Assembly (NCBI GenBank): GCA_022818135.1
Contig: JAFMSR010000018.1
Span: forward strand, 19,334,595 to 19,398,594
Direction of reading: 5' to 3'
Origin: Saxidomus purpurata
Taxonomy: Eukaryota; Mollusca; Bivalvia; Venerida; Veneridae
Length of the DNA stretch: 64,000 bases
Position numbers and translations under genes: made by a program. Shown one piece after another: positions 42,991-56,400 of this stretch. Numbering within the stretch: the first letter of the stretch is position 1; each line of letters begins with the position of its first letter. Under the pieces are notes generated by a model, which saw only the letters and a program-made list of their open reading frames with translations, was not told the DNA's origin and did not search any database.

Positions 42991-43490
42991 NNNNNNNNNN
43001 NNNNNNNNNNNNNNNNNNNNNNNNNNNNNNNNNNNNNNNNNNNNNNNNNNNNNNNNNNNNNNNNNNNNNNNNNNNNNNNNNNNNNNNNNNNNNNNNNNNN
43101 NNNNNNNNNNNNNNNNNNNNNNNNNNNNNNNNNNNNNNNNNNNNNNNNNNNNNNNNNNNNNNNNNNNNNNNNNNNNNNNNNNNNNNNNNNNNNNNNNNNN
43201 NNNNNNNNNNNNNNNNNNNNNNNNNNNNNNNNNNNNNNNNNNNNNNNNNNNNNNNNNNNNNNNNNNNNNNNNNNNNNNNNNNNNNNNNNNNNNNNNNNNN
43301 NNNNNNNNNNNNNNNNNNNNNNNNNNNNNNNNNNNNNNNNNNNNNNNNNNNNNNNNNNNNNNNNNNNNNNNNNNNNNNNNNNNNNNNNNNNNNNNNNNNN
43401 NNNNNNNNNNNNNNNNNNNNNNNNNNNNNNNNNNNNNNNNNNNNNNNNNNNNNNNNNNNNNNNNNNNNNNNNNNNNNNNNNNNNNNNNNN
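42991..43490. other. Assembly gap (500 N)
   Basis: Exactly 500 undetermined bases between the third GIY-YIG copy and the 83-bp satellite. True size unknown. Confidence 0.99.
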
Positions 43491-46200
43491 TGAATTAAAG
43501 TCAGGGAGAGTTATCTTTCCCTGATTTTTGCAAATGACGTCGTGGGATAAAAGGGAAGTTACTCTTGGAGCTTTGAAATTAAGTCGGTAAGAGTAATCTC
43601 TCCTGATTTTTGAAAACGGCGTCGTCGGAGAAAAGGGGATCAACTCTAGGTATCTTGAAATTAAGTCGGTTAGGATTATTTCCCCTGTTTTTTTTGCAAA
43701 TGGCGTCCTCAGAAAAATGGGGAATAACTCTGAGAATCTTGAAATTAAGTCGGCAAGAGTGATTTCCCCTGATTTTTGCAAATGGCGTCCTTAGAGAAAA
43801 GGGGAATAAATCTAGGTATCTTGAAATTCAGTCGGTTAGAGTTATTTCCCCTTTTTATTTTACAAATGGTGTCGTTAGGGGAAAGGGAAGGTACTTTAGG
43901 TGTCTTGAATTTCATTCAGTGAGAGTTATCTTCCCCTGATTTTTGGAAATGGCGTCGTCGGAGAATATTAAAATTACTCTTGGAGTCTTGAAATTATGTA
44001 GGTAAGAGTAATCTCCCCTGATTTTTGCAAATGGCGTCGTCGGAGAAACGGGGAATAACCCTGGGTATCTTGAAATTTAGTCGGTTAGAGTTATTTCCCC
44101 TGTTTTTTTGCAAATGATGTCGTTAGGGGAAAGGGGAGTAACTCTTGGTGTCTTGAAATTAAGTCGGTAAGAGTAATCTCCACTGATTTTTGCAAATGGC
44201 GTCGTCGGGGATAAGAGGAATAACTCTGGGTATCTTGAAATTCAGTTGGTTAGAGTTATTTCCCCTTTTTATTTTACAAATGGTATCGTTAGGGGAAAGG
44301 GAAGGAACCTTAGGTGTCTTGAATTTCATTCAGTGAGAGTTATCATCCCCTGATTTTTGGAGATGGCGTCGTCGGAGAATATTGAAATTACTCTTGGAGT
44401 CTTGAAATTAAGTCGGTAAGAGTAATCTCCCCTGATTTTTGCAAATGGCGTCGTCGGAGAAACGGGGAATAACCCTGGGTATCTCGAAATTTAGTCTGTT
44501 AGAGTTATTTCCCCTGTTTTTTTGCAAATGATGTCGTTAGGGGGAAGGGGAGTAACTCTTGGTGTCCTGAAATTAGGTCGGTGAGAGTAATCTCGCCTGA
44601 TTTTTGCCAATGACTTCGTCGGAGCAAAGGGAAGGAACTCTAGGTGTCTTGAATTTAATTAAGTTGAAGTTATGTTCCCCTCATTTTTGCAAATGGCGTC
44701 GTCGGAGAAAAGGGAAGTAACTCTGGGAGTCTTGAAAAAAAAGTCGGTAAAAGTAATCTCCCCTGATTTTTTTTGCAAATGGTGTTTATAGGGCAAAGTT
44801 GGGGTAAATCTGAATTTCTTGGAATTAAGTCGGTAAGAGTGATTTCCCCTGATTTTTGCAAATGGCGTCCTCAGAAAAATGGGGAATAACTCTGGATTTC
44901 TTGAAATTAAGTCAGCAAGAGTAATCTCGCCTAATTTTTGCAAATGGCGTCCTCAGAGAAAAGGGGATTAACTCTGGGTATCTTGAAATTAAGTCGGTTA
45001 GAGTTATTTCCACTGATTTTTTTGAAAATGGTGTCGTTAGGGGAAAGGAGAGTTACTCTGGGTGTCTTGAAATTAATTCGGTAAGAGTAATCTCCCCTGA
45101 TTTTTGCAAATAGGGTCGTCGGAGCAAAGAGAAGTAACTCTGGATGTCTTGATATATAGGCGATAAGAGTGATCTCCCTTGATTTTTGGAAACGGCGTCG
45201 TCGAAGCAAAGGGGAGCAGCTCTTGGTATCATGAAATTAAGTCAGTTCGAGTGACCTCCCCTGTTTTTTGCAAATAGCGTAGTCAGAGAAAAGGGGTGTT
45301 ACTCTGGGTGTCTTTAAATTAAGGCAATGTGAGTATTTCCCACCGATTTATACAAATGGCGTCGTCGGAGAAAAGGGAAGTTACTTTGGGTGTCTTTAAA
45401 TTAAGTCGGTTATAGTGATCTCTGATTTTGTAAATTGCGTCGTCGGAGCAAAGGGGACTTAAGTTGGGTATCTTGAAATTAGGGAGGTACGAGTGATCTC
45501 CACTGATTTTTGTATATGGCGGCGTTTTCAGAGCAGGGTAACTGAGTTTCCTTATTTTATTGGTGTTTTTAATTTAAGTCGATGAGCGTTACATCCCTTG
45601 ATTTTTGTAAATGGCGTCGTAAGAGAAAAGGAAAGTTTTTCTCGGTATCTTGAAATTAAGACAGTAGGAATGATTTCACGATTTTTTTAAATGGCGTAGA
45701 CGGAGCAAAGGAAGTAACACTTGGTATCTTGAAATTAAGTCGGTGAGAGTAACCTCCCCTTATACCTGCAAATGACGTTGTCGGAGCAAAGGGTACTTAC
45801 TCTGGGTGTCTTGAAATAAACGCGGCAAGTGATCTCCGATGATTTTTGCAAATGGCGTTGTCAGAGCAATTAAGGCAGTAAAAGTAATCTCTCCTGAATT
45901 TTACAAATGCCGTCGTCGGAGCAAAGGGTGTCTTGAAATTAAATCGGTAAAAATGGTAACTCTGGATGCCTTGAAATTACGTCTGTTAGAATGACCTTTC
46001 CTGATATTTGTAAAGGTAAGTAACTCTGGGTGTTTTGAAATTAAGTCGGAGAGTGACATCTTATGATTTTTGCAATCTGCCGGCAATAGTAATTCCTTTG
46101 ATGTTTTGCAAATGGCGTATGCAGAGCAAAGGGAAATTAAGTCGATTTGAATGGCACGTGACCGTCCCTGACTTTTGCAATTGGCGTTACTATATATGCC
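43491..46200. repeat. 83-bp tandem array, each unit with an inverted repeat
   Basis: About 30 units, well preserved at the left and decaying to the right. Core phrases are tttttgcaaatggcgtcgtc, ggagaaaaggggaataac, tctgggtatcttgaaatt, aagtcggttagagttattt and cccctga. Within a unit aggggaataactct and agagttatttcccct pair as an inverted repeat about 30 bp apart. A longer period of about 414 bp (five units) is visible between 43850-44165 and 44266-44585. Minus-strand open frames in it (for example 44659-44943) are by-products. Confidence 0.92.
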
Positions 46201-46469
46201 GAAGAAATTAAGTTAGAAAAAGTGTCCTGTCCCATTTTTTGTGTGTAAATTTAAGGTTGATTCATAGGGATGCAATATATATGACAAAATTTTAGATTTT
46301 CAAACAATTACAGGTGTAACTTCATTTTAATTGAGGGGCCAGTTGTGTCTATGTCTAAGGTAAAGGTTACGCTTACAGATTAAAGGTTTAAATTGGGAAC
46401 AAAATAGAGAACTTTGGCTTTATATACAAAACTTTTTATTTTCTTGATTTAGGTACGACCCATGTGCAC
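46201..46469. other. Spacer between two satellites
   Basis: AT-rich, no gene or repeat recognised. Confidence 0.4.
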
Positions 46470-46791
46470 CCCAGGATTTCATACTGAATATGCTTCAGAC
46501 ACAAATGATACATTACATGGCTATTGCATATAGACACATAAAGACATGATTAAACACACAATGAAACATTTCGATAGTGCCGACGCCTTTCGAATCATCG
46601 CAATAACAGCCGATATAGTACTGTTATCTCTGCAACCTCCGGGATTAGAATGAAAAACAATGAAAAAATGATAAATAAACATGTAGCTATATATGATACA
46701 GAAATCAAAACATTCAACCTTCAATATACACACCAGACAGTAGTTGTATAATTGTATTCAAGCATTTCTTGATGTCGTTTTCATGAGATGA

Positions 46792-46822
<31 letters not shown>

Positions 46823-47427
46823 TATCATGTGTTGAACATTTTTACTTTATAAGGAAATATAGTAATATACAAGTTCTGACTGTTCCTAGATGTCAAGATA
46901 ATCAGCTGAAATATACACAACAGACAATAGTTTCTAGAATAGTTTCAAGTATTTATCTGTAAAGTGACATGCTTCCTAAATAAAACCAACATTACCAAGA
47001 ATCACAGCAACAACAACAACAACACAATACTACTACAACAGCAGAATAATTAGGAAGTAATAGTGACTTATATTTCTTCGGAATCTTCGCAATCACTGCT
47101 GGTATGGTACCGCTACTTCTTCAGGCTCTGGCATGGTACTGCTACTTCTTCAGGCCCCGGCATTTGGAATAAGAATAGAGGTAATTAGACAAGTCACTAT
47201 ATATATGATACAGAAATCAAAATAATCAGCTGAAATATACACAACAGACAATAGTTTCTAGAATAGTTTCCAAGGAATAGTTTCTAGAATAGTTTCCAAG
47301 TATTTATCATTATCATTATTATCATTATAATTGTACATAATCATCATCATCATCATCATCATGTTGTTTTGTTGATAATGTTTACCTTATTTAGCAAGCA
47401 TGTCACTTTACTGAAAGAAAATAATTA
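46470..47427. repeat. Diverged edge of the 692-bp satellite
   Basis: Contains scrambled pieces of the large unit: gtaaagtgacatgcttccta at about 46960, ttagcaagcatgtcacttta at about 47391, several gaatcttcgc and ctacttcttcaggc exon-like pieces, and trinucleotide runs of (ATC)n. This is the usual decayed border of a tandem array. Confidence 0.8.
46793..46828. repeat. (ATC)n microsatellite
   Basis: Roughly twelve ATC/CAT triplets (tcatcatcatcatcatcat). A shorter run of the same kind is at about 47340-47361. Confidence 0.9.
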
Positions 47428-50400
47428 GGAATCTTCGCCAACTCCACTTGAATGGTACTGCAACTTCTTCAGGGCCCACCATGGTACTGCTACTTCTTCA
47501 CGCTCCGGCATTTGAAATAAGAATAGAGGCAATTACAGACATGTCACTTTATATGATATAGAAATCAAAATAATCAGCTGAAATATACACACCAGACAAT
47601 AGTTTCTAGAATAGTTTTCAAGTATTTATTATTGTCATTATCATCATAATTAAACATAAGCATTTTCATCATCATCAACAGCAGTAGCAGTAGCAGTAGC
47701 AGTAGCAGCAGCATCATCATCATGTTGTTGTGTTATCAATGTTGACCTCATTTAGGAGGCATGTCACTTTACATAAAGGAAAACAATGAGGAATATAGTT
47801 ACATACCATTTCTGACTGTTCCGATATCTTTGTAATCTTCGCCATTACTCCTGGTATGGTACTGCTACTTCGCCAGACTCCGGTATTTGGAATGAAAAAG
47901 AATGTAAAACAATATGTAAATAAACATGTCGCTATATTCTAATACATAAATCAAACTATTGATACTGTTGCTGCTGCAGTTACTATCATACCTAACTTAA
48001 CTATTCTGTAAAGTGACATGCTTCCTAAATAAAACCACCATTAACAGCAACCACAGCAACAACAACAACACAATAATAACACAACAGCAGAATAATTCGG
48101 AAGTAACAGTTGCTTACATTTCTTCGGAATCTTCGCCATCTCCACTTGAATGGTACTGCAACTTCTTCAGGGCCCACCATGGTACTGCTACTTCTTCACG
48201 CTCCGGCATTTGAAATAAGAATAGAGGCAATTACAGACATGTCACTTTATATGATATAGAAATCAAAATAATCAGCTGAAATATACACACCAGACAATAG
48301 TTTCTAGAATAGTTTTCAAGTATTTATTATTATCATTATCATCATAATTAAACATAAGCATTTTTCATCATCATCAAGCAGCAGTAGCAGTAGCAGTAGC
48401 AGCAGCAGCATCATCATGTTGTTGTGTTATCAATGTTGACCTTATTTAGGAGGCATGTCACTTTACATAAAGGAAAATAATGAGGAATATAGTTACATAC
48501 CATTTCTGACTGTTCCGATATCTTTGTAATCTTCGCCATTACTCCTGGTATGGTACTGCTACTTCGCCAGACTCCGGTATTTGGAATGAAAAAGAATGTA
48601 AAACAATATGTAAATAAACATGTCGCTATATTCTAATACATAAATCAAACTATTGATACTGTTGCTGCTGCAGTTACTATCATACCTAACTTAACTATTC
48701 TGTAAAGTGACATGCTTCCTAAATAAAACCACCATTAACAGCAACCACAGCAACAACAACAACACAATAATAACACAACAGCAGAATAATTCGGAAGTAA
48801 CAGTTGCTTACATTTCTTCGGAATCTTCGCCATCTCCACTTGAATGGTACTGCAACTTCTTCAGGGCCCACCATGGTACTGCTACTTCTTCACGCTCCGG
48901 CATTTGAAATAAGAATAGAGGCAATTACAGACATGTCACTTTATATGATATAGAAATCAAAATAATCAGCTGAAATATACACACCAGACAATAGTTTCTA
49001 GAATAGTTTTCAAGTATTTATTATTATCATTATCATCATAATTAAACATAAGCATTTTCATCATCATCAACAGCAGTAGCAGTAGCAGTAGAGCAGCAGC
49101 AGCATCATCATGTTGTTGTGTTATCAATGTTGACCTTATTTAGGAGGCATGTCACTTTACATAAAGGAAAATAATGAGGAATATAGTTACATACCATTTC
49201 TGACTGTTCCGATATCTTTGTAATCTTCGCCATTACTCCTGGTATGGTACTGCTACTTCGCCAGACTCCGGTATTTGGAATGAAAAAGAATGTAAAACAA
49301 TATGTAAATAAACATGTCGCTATATTCTAATACATAAATCAAACTATTGATACTGTTGCTGCTGCAGTTACTATCATACCTAACTTAACTATTCTGTAAA
49401 GTGACATGCTTCCTAAATAAAACCACCATTAACAGCAACCACAGCAACAACAACAACACAATAATAACACAACAGCAGAATAATTCGGAAGTAACAGTTG
49501 CTTACATTTCTTCGGAATCTTCGCCATCTCCACTTGAATGGTACTGCAACTTCTTCAGGGCCCACCATGGTACTGCTACTTCTTCACGCTCCGGCATTTG
49601 AAATAAGAATAGAGGCAATTACAGACATGTCACTTTATATGATATAGAAATCAAAATAATCAGCTGAAATATACACACCAGACAATAGTTTCTAGAATAG
49701 TTTTCAAGTATTTATTATTATCATTATCATCATAATTAAACATAAGCATTTTCATCATCATCAACAGCAGTAGCAGTAGCAGTAGCAGTAGCAGCAGCAT
49801 CATCATGTTGTTGTGTTATCAATGTTGACCTTATTTAGGAGGCATGTCACTTTACATAAAGGAAAATAATGAGGAATATAGTTACATACCATTTCTGACT
49901 GTTCCGATATCTTTGTAATCTTCGCCATTACTCCTGGTATGGTACTGCTACTTCGCCAGACTCCGGTATTTGGAATGAAAAAGAATGTAAAACAATATGT
50001 AAATAAACATGTCGCTATATTCTAATACATAAATCAAACTATTGATACTGTTGCTGCTGCAGTTACTATCATACCTAACTTAACTATTCTGTAAAGTGAC
50101 ATGCTTCCTAAATAAAACCACCATTAACAGCAACCACAGCAACAACAACAACACAATAATAACACAACAGCAGAATAATTCGGAAGTAACAGTTGCTTAC
50201 ATTTCTTCGGAATCTTCGCCATCTCCACTTGAATGGTACTGCAACTTCTTCAGGGCCCACCATGGTACTGCTACTTCTTCACGCTCCGGCATTTGAAATA
50301 AGAATAGAGGCAATTACAGACATGTCACTTTATATGATATAGAAATCAAAATAATCAGCTGAAATATACACACCAGACAATAGTTTCTAGAATAGTTTTC

Positions 50401-53400
50401 AAGTATTTATTATTATCATTATCATCATAATTAAACATAAACATTTTCATCATCATCAACAGCAGTAGCTAGCAGTAGCAGTAGCAGCAGCATCATCATG
50501 TTGTTGTGTTATCAATGTTGACCTTATTTAGGAGGCATGTCACTTTACATAAAGGAAAATAATGAGGAATATAGTTACATACCATTTCTGACTGTTCCGA
50601 TATCTTTGTAATCTTCGCCATTACTCCTGGTATGGTACTGCTACTTCGCCAGACTCCGGTATTTGGAATGAAAAAGAATGTAAAACAATATGTAAATAAA
50701 CATGTCGCTATATTCTAATACATAAATCAAACTATTGATACTGTTGCTGCTGCAGTTACTATCATACCTAACTTAACTATTCTGTAAAGTGACATGCTTC
50801 CTAAATAAAACCACCATTAACAGCAACCACAGCAACAACAACAACACAATAATAACACAACAGCAGAATAATTCGGAAGTAACAGTTGCTTACATTTCTT
50901 CGGAATCTTCGCCATCTCCACTTGAATGGTACTGCAACTTCTTCAGGGCCCACCATGGTACTGCTACTTCTTCACGCTCCGGCATTTGAAATAAGAATAG
51001 AGGCAATTACAGACATGTCACTTTATATGATATAGAAATCAAAATAATCAGCTGAAATATACACACCAGACAATAGTTTCTAGAATAGTTTTCAAGTATT
51101 TATTATTATCATTATCATCATAATTAAACATAAGCATTTTCTCATCATCATCAACAGCAGTAGCAGTAGCAGCAGCAGCAGCATCATCATGTTGTTGTGT
51201 TATCAATGTTGACCTTATTTAGGAGGCATGTCACTTTACATAAAGGAAAATAATGAGGAATATAGTTACATACCATTTCTGACTGTTCCGATATCTTTGT
51301 AATCTTCGCCATTACTCCTGGTATGGTACTGCTACTTCGCCAGACTCCGGTATTTGGAATGAAAAAGAATGTAAAACAATATGTAAATAAACATGTCGCT
51401 ATATTCTAATACATAAATCAAACTATTGATACTGTTGCTGCTGCAGTTACTATCATACCTAACTTAACTATTCTGTAAAGTGACATGCTTCCTAAATAAA
51501 ACCACCATTAACAGCAACCACAGCAACAACAACAACACAATAATAACACAACAGCAGAATAATTCGGAAGTAACAGTTGCTTACATTTCTTCGGAATCTT
51601 CGCCATCTCCACTTGAATGGTACTGCAACTTCTTCAGGGCCCACCATGGTACTGCTACTTCTTCACGCTCCGGCATTTGAAATAAGAATAGAGGCAATTA
51701 CAGACATGTCACTTTATATGATATAGAAATCAAAATAATCAGCTGAAATATACACACCAGACAATAGTTTCTAGAATAGTTTTCAAGTATTTATTATTAT
51801 CATTATCATCATAATTAAACATAAGCATTTTCATCATCATCAACAGCAGTAGCAGTAGCAGTAGCAGCAGCATCATCATGTTGTTGTGTTATCAATGTTG
51901 ACCTTATTTAGGAGGCATGTCACTTTACATAAAGGAAAATAATGAGGAATATAGTTACATACCATTTCTGACTGTTCCGATATCTTTGTAATCTTCGCCA
52001 TTACTCCTGGTATGGTACTGCTACTTCGCCAGACTCCGGTATTTGGAATGAAAAAGAATGTAAAACAATATGTAAATAAACATGTCGCTATATTCTAATA
52101 CATAAATCAAACTATTGATACTGTTGCTGCTGCAGTTACTATCATACCTAACTTAACTATTCTGTAAAGTGACATGCTTCCTAAATAAAACCACCATTAA
52201 CAGCAACCACAGCAACAACAACAACACAATAATAACACAACAGCAGAATAATTCGGAAGTAACAGTTGCTTACATTTCTTCGGAATCTTCGCCATCTCCA
52301 CTTGAATGGTACTGCAACTTCTTCAGGGCCCACCATGGTACTGCTACTTCTTCACGCTCCGGCATTTGAAATAAGAATAGAGGCAATTACAGACATGTCA
52401 CTTTATATGATATAGAAATCAAAATAATCAGCTGAAATATACACACCAGACAATAGTTTCTAGAATAGTTTTCAAGTATTTATTATTATCATTATCATCA
52501 TAATTAAACATAAGCATTTTCATCATCATCAACAGCAGTAGCAGTAGCAGTAGCAGCAGCAGCATCATCATGTTGTTGTGTTATCAATGTTGACCTTATT
52601 TAGGAGGCATGTCACTTTACATAAAGGAAAATAATGAGGAATATAGTTACATACCATTTCTGACTGTTCCGATATCTTTGTAATCTTCGCCATTACTCCT
52701 GGTATGGTACTGCTACTTCGCCAGACTCCGGTATTTGGAATGAAAAAGAATGTAAAACAATATGTAAATAAACATGTCGCTATATTCTAATACATAAATC
52801 AAACTATTGATACTGTTGCTGCTGCAGTTACTATCATACCTAACTTAACTATTCTGTAAAGTGACATGCTTCCTAAATAAAACCACCATTAACAGCAACC
52901 ACAGCAACAACAACAACACAATAATAACACAACAGCAGAATAATTCGGAAGTAACAGTTGCTTACATTTCTTCGGAATCTTCGCCATCTCCACTTGAATG
53001 GTACTGCAACTTCTTCAGGGCCCACCATGGTACTGCTACTTCTTCACGCTCCGGCATTTGAAATAAGAATAGAGGCAATTACAGACATGTCACTTTATAT
53101 GATATAGAAATCAAAATAATCAGCTGAAATATACACACCAGACAATAGTTTCTAGAATAGTTTTCAAGTATTTATTATTATCATTATCATCATAATTAAA
53201 CATAAGCATTTTCATCATCATCAACAGCAGTAGCAGTAGCAGTAGCAGCAGCAGCATCATCATGTTGTTGTGTTATCAATGTTGACCTTATTTAGGAGGC
53301 ATGTCACTTTACATAAAGGAAAATAATGAGGAATATAGTTACATACCATTTCTGACTGTTCCGATATCTTTGTAATCTTCGCCATTACTCCTGGTATGGT

Positions 53401-56400
53401 ACTGCTACTTCGCCAGACTCCGGTATTTGGAATGAAAAAGAATGTAAAACAATATGTAAATAAACATGTCGCTATATTCTAATACATAAATCAAACTATT
53501 GATACTGTTGCTGCTGCAGTTACTATCATACCTAACTTAACTATTCTGTAAAGTGACATGCTTCCTAAATAAAACCACCATTAACAGCAACCACAGCAAC
53601 AACAACAACACAATAATAACACAACAGCAGAATAATTCGGAAGTAACAGTTGCTTACATTTCTTCGGAATCTTCGCCATCTCCACTTGAATGGTACTGCA
53701 ACTTCTTCAGGGCCCACCATGGTACTGCTACTTCTTCACGCTCCGGCATTTGAAATAAGAATAGAGGCAATTACAGACATGTCACTTTATATGATATAGA
53801 AATCAAAATAATCAGCTGAAATATACACACCAGACAATAGTTTCTAGAATAGTTTTCAAGTATTTATTATTATCATTATCATCATAATTAAACATAAACA
53901 TTTTCATCATCATCAACAGCAGTAGCAGTAGCAGCAGCAGCAGCAGCATCATCATGTTGTTGTGTTATCAATGTTGACCTTATTTAGGAGGCATGTCACT
54001 TTACATAAAGGAAAATAATGAGGAATATAGTTACATACCATTTCTGACTGTTCCGATATCTTTGTAATCTTCGCCATTACTCCTGGTATGGTACTGCTAC
54101 TTCGCCAGACTCCGGTATTTGGAATGAAAAAGAATGTAAAACAATATGTAAATAAACATGTCGCTATATTCTAATACATAAATCAAACTATTGATACTGT
54201 TGCTGCTGCAGTTACTATCATACCTAACTTAACTATTCTGTAAAGTGACATGCTTCCTAAATAAAACCACCATTAACAGCAACCACAGCAACAACAACAA
54301 CACAATAATAACACAACAGCAGAATAATTCGGAAGTAACAGTTGCTTACATTTCTTCGGAATCTTCGCCATCTCCACTTGAATGGTACTGCAACTTCTTC
54401 AGGGCCCACCATGGTACTGCTACTTCTTCACGCTCCGGCATTTGAAATAAGAATAGAGGCAATTACAGACATGTCACTTTATATGATATAGAAATCAAAA
54501 TAATCAGCTGAAATATACACACCAGACAATAGTTTCTAGAATAGTTTTCAAGTATTTATTATTATCATTATCATCATAATTAAACATAAGCATTTTCATC
54601 ATCATCAACAGCAGTAGCAGTAGCAGTAGCAGCAGCATCATCATGTTGTTGTGTTATCAATGTTGACCTTATTTAGGAGGCATGTCACTTTACATAAAGG
54701 AAAATAATGAGGAATATAGTTACATACCATTTCTGACTGTTCCGATATCTTTGTAATCTTCGCCATTACTCCTGGTATGGTACTGCTACTTCGCCAGACT
54801 CCGGTATTTGGAATGAAAAAGAATGTAAAACAATATGTAAATAAACATGTCGCTATATTCTAATACATAAATCAAACTATTGATACTGTTGCTGCTGCAG
54901 TTACTATCATACCTAACTTAACTATTCTGTAAAGTGACATGCTTCCTAAATAAAACCACCATTAACAGCAACCACAGCAACAACAACAACACAATAATAA
55001 CACAACAGCAGAATAATTCGGAAGTAACAGTTGCTTACATTTCTTCGGAATCTTCGCCATCTCCACTTGAATGGTACTGCAACTTCTTCAGGGCCCACCA
55101 TGGTACTGCTACTTCTTCACGCTCCGGCATTTGAAATAAGAATAGAGGCAATTACAGACATGTCACTTTATATGATATAGAAATCAAAATAATCAGCTGA
55201 AATATACACACCAGACAATAGTTTCTAGAATAGTTTTCAAGTATTTATTATTATCATTATCATCATAATTAAACATAAGCATTTTCATCATCATCAACAG
55301 CAGTAGCAGTAGCAGTGCAGCAGCAGCATCATCATGTTGTTGTGTTATCAATGTTGACCTTATTTAGGAGGCATGTCACTTTACATAAAGGAAAATAATG
55401 AGGAATATAGTTACATACCATTTCTGACTGTTCCGATATCTTTGTAATCTTCGCCATTACTCCTGGTATGGTACTGCTACTTCGCCAGACTCCGGTATTT
55501 GGAATGAAAAAGAATGTAAAACAATATGTAAATAAACATGTCGCTATATTCTAATACATAAATCAAACTATTGATACTGTTGCTGCTGCAGTTACTATCA
55601 TACCTAACTTAACTATTCTGTAAAGTGACATGCTTCCTAAATAAAACCACCATTAACAGCAACCACAGCAACAACAACAACACAATAATAACACAACAGC
55701 AGAATAATTCGGAAGTAACAGTTGCTTACATTTCTTCGGAATCTTCGCCATCTCCACTTGAATGGTACTGCAACTTCTTCAGGGCCCACCATGGTACTGC
55801 TACTTCTTCACGCTCCGGCATTTGAAATAAGAATAGAGGCAATTACAGACATGTCACTTTATATGATATAGAAATCAAAATAATCAGCTGAAATATACAC
55901 ACCAGACAATAGTTTCTAGAATAGTTTTCAAGTATTTATTATTATCATTATCATCATAATTAAACATAAGCATTTTCATCATCATCAAACAGCAGTAGCA
56001 GTAAGAGCAGCAGCAGCAGCATCATCATGTTGTTGTGTTATCAATGTTGACCTTATTTAGGAGGCATGTCACTTTACATAAAGGAAAATAATGAGGAATA
56101 TAGTTACATACCATTTCTGACTGTTCCGATATCTTTGTAATCTTCGCCATTACTCCTGGTATGGTACTGCTACTTCGCCAGACTCCGGTATTTGGAATGA
56201 AAAAGAATGTAAAACAATATGTAAATAAACATGTCGCTATATTCTAATACATAAATCAAACTATTGATACTGTTGCTGCTGCAGTTACTATCATACCTAA
56301 CTTAACTATTCTGTAAAGTGACATGCTTCCTAAATAAAACCACCATTAACAGCAACCACAGCAACAACAACAACACAATAATAACACAACAGCAGAATAA

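Noticed and set aside
44659..45209. Minus-strand frames in the 83-bp array as proteins
   Set aside because: They follow the repeat period, change frame between units and have no conserved ends.
46793..46828. CRISPR-like array
   Set aside because: The repeats are trinucleotide microsatellites and eukaryotic satellites. There are no spacers of regular length and no cas genes.
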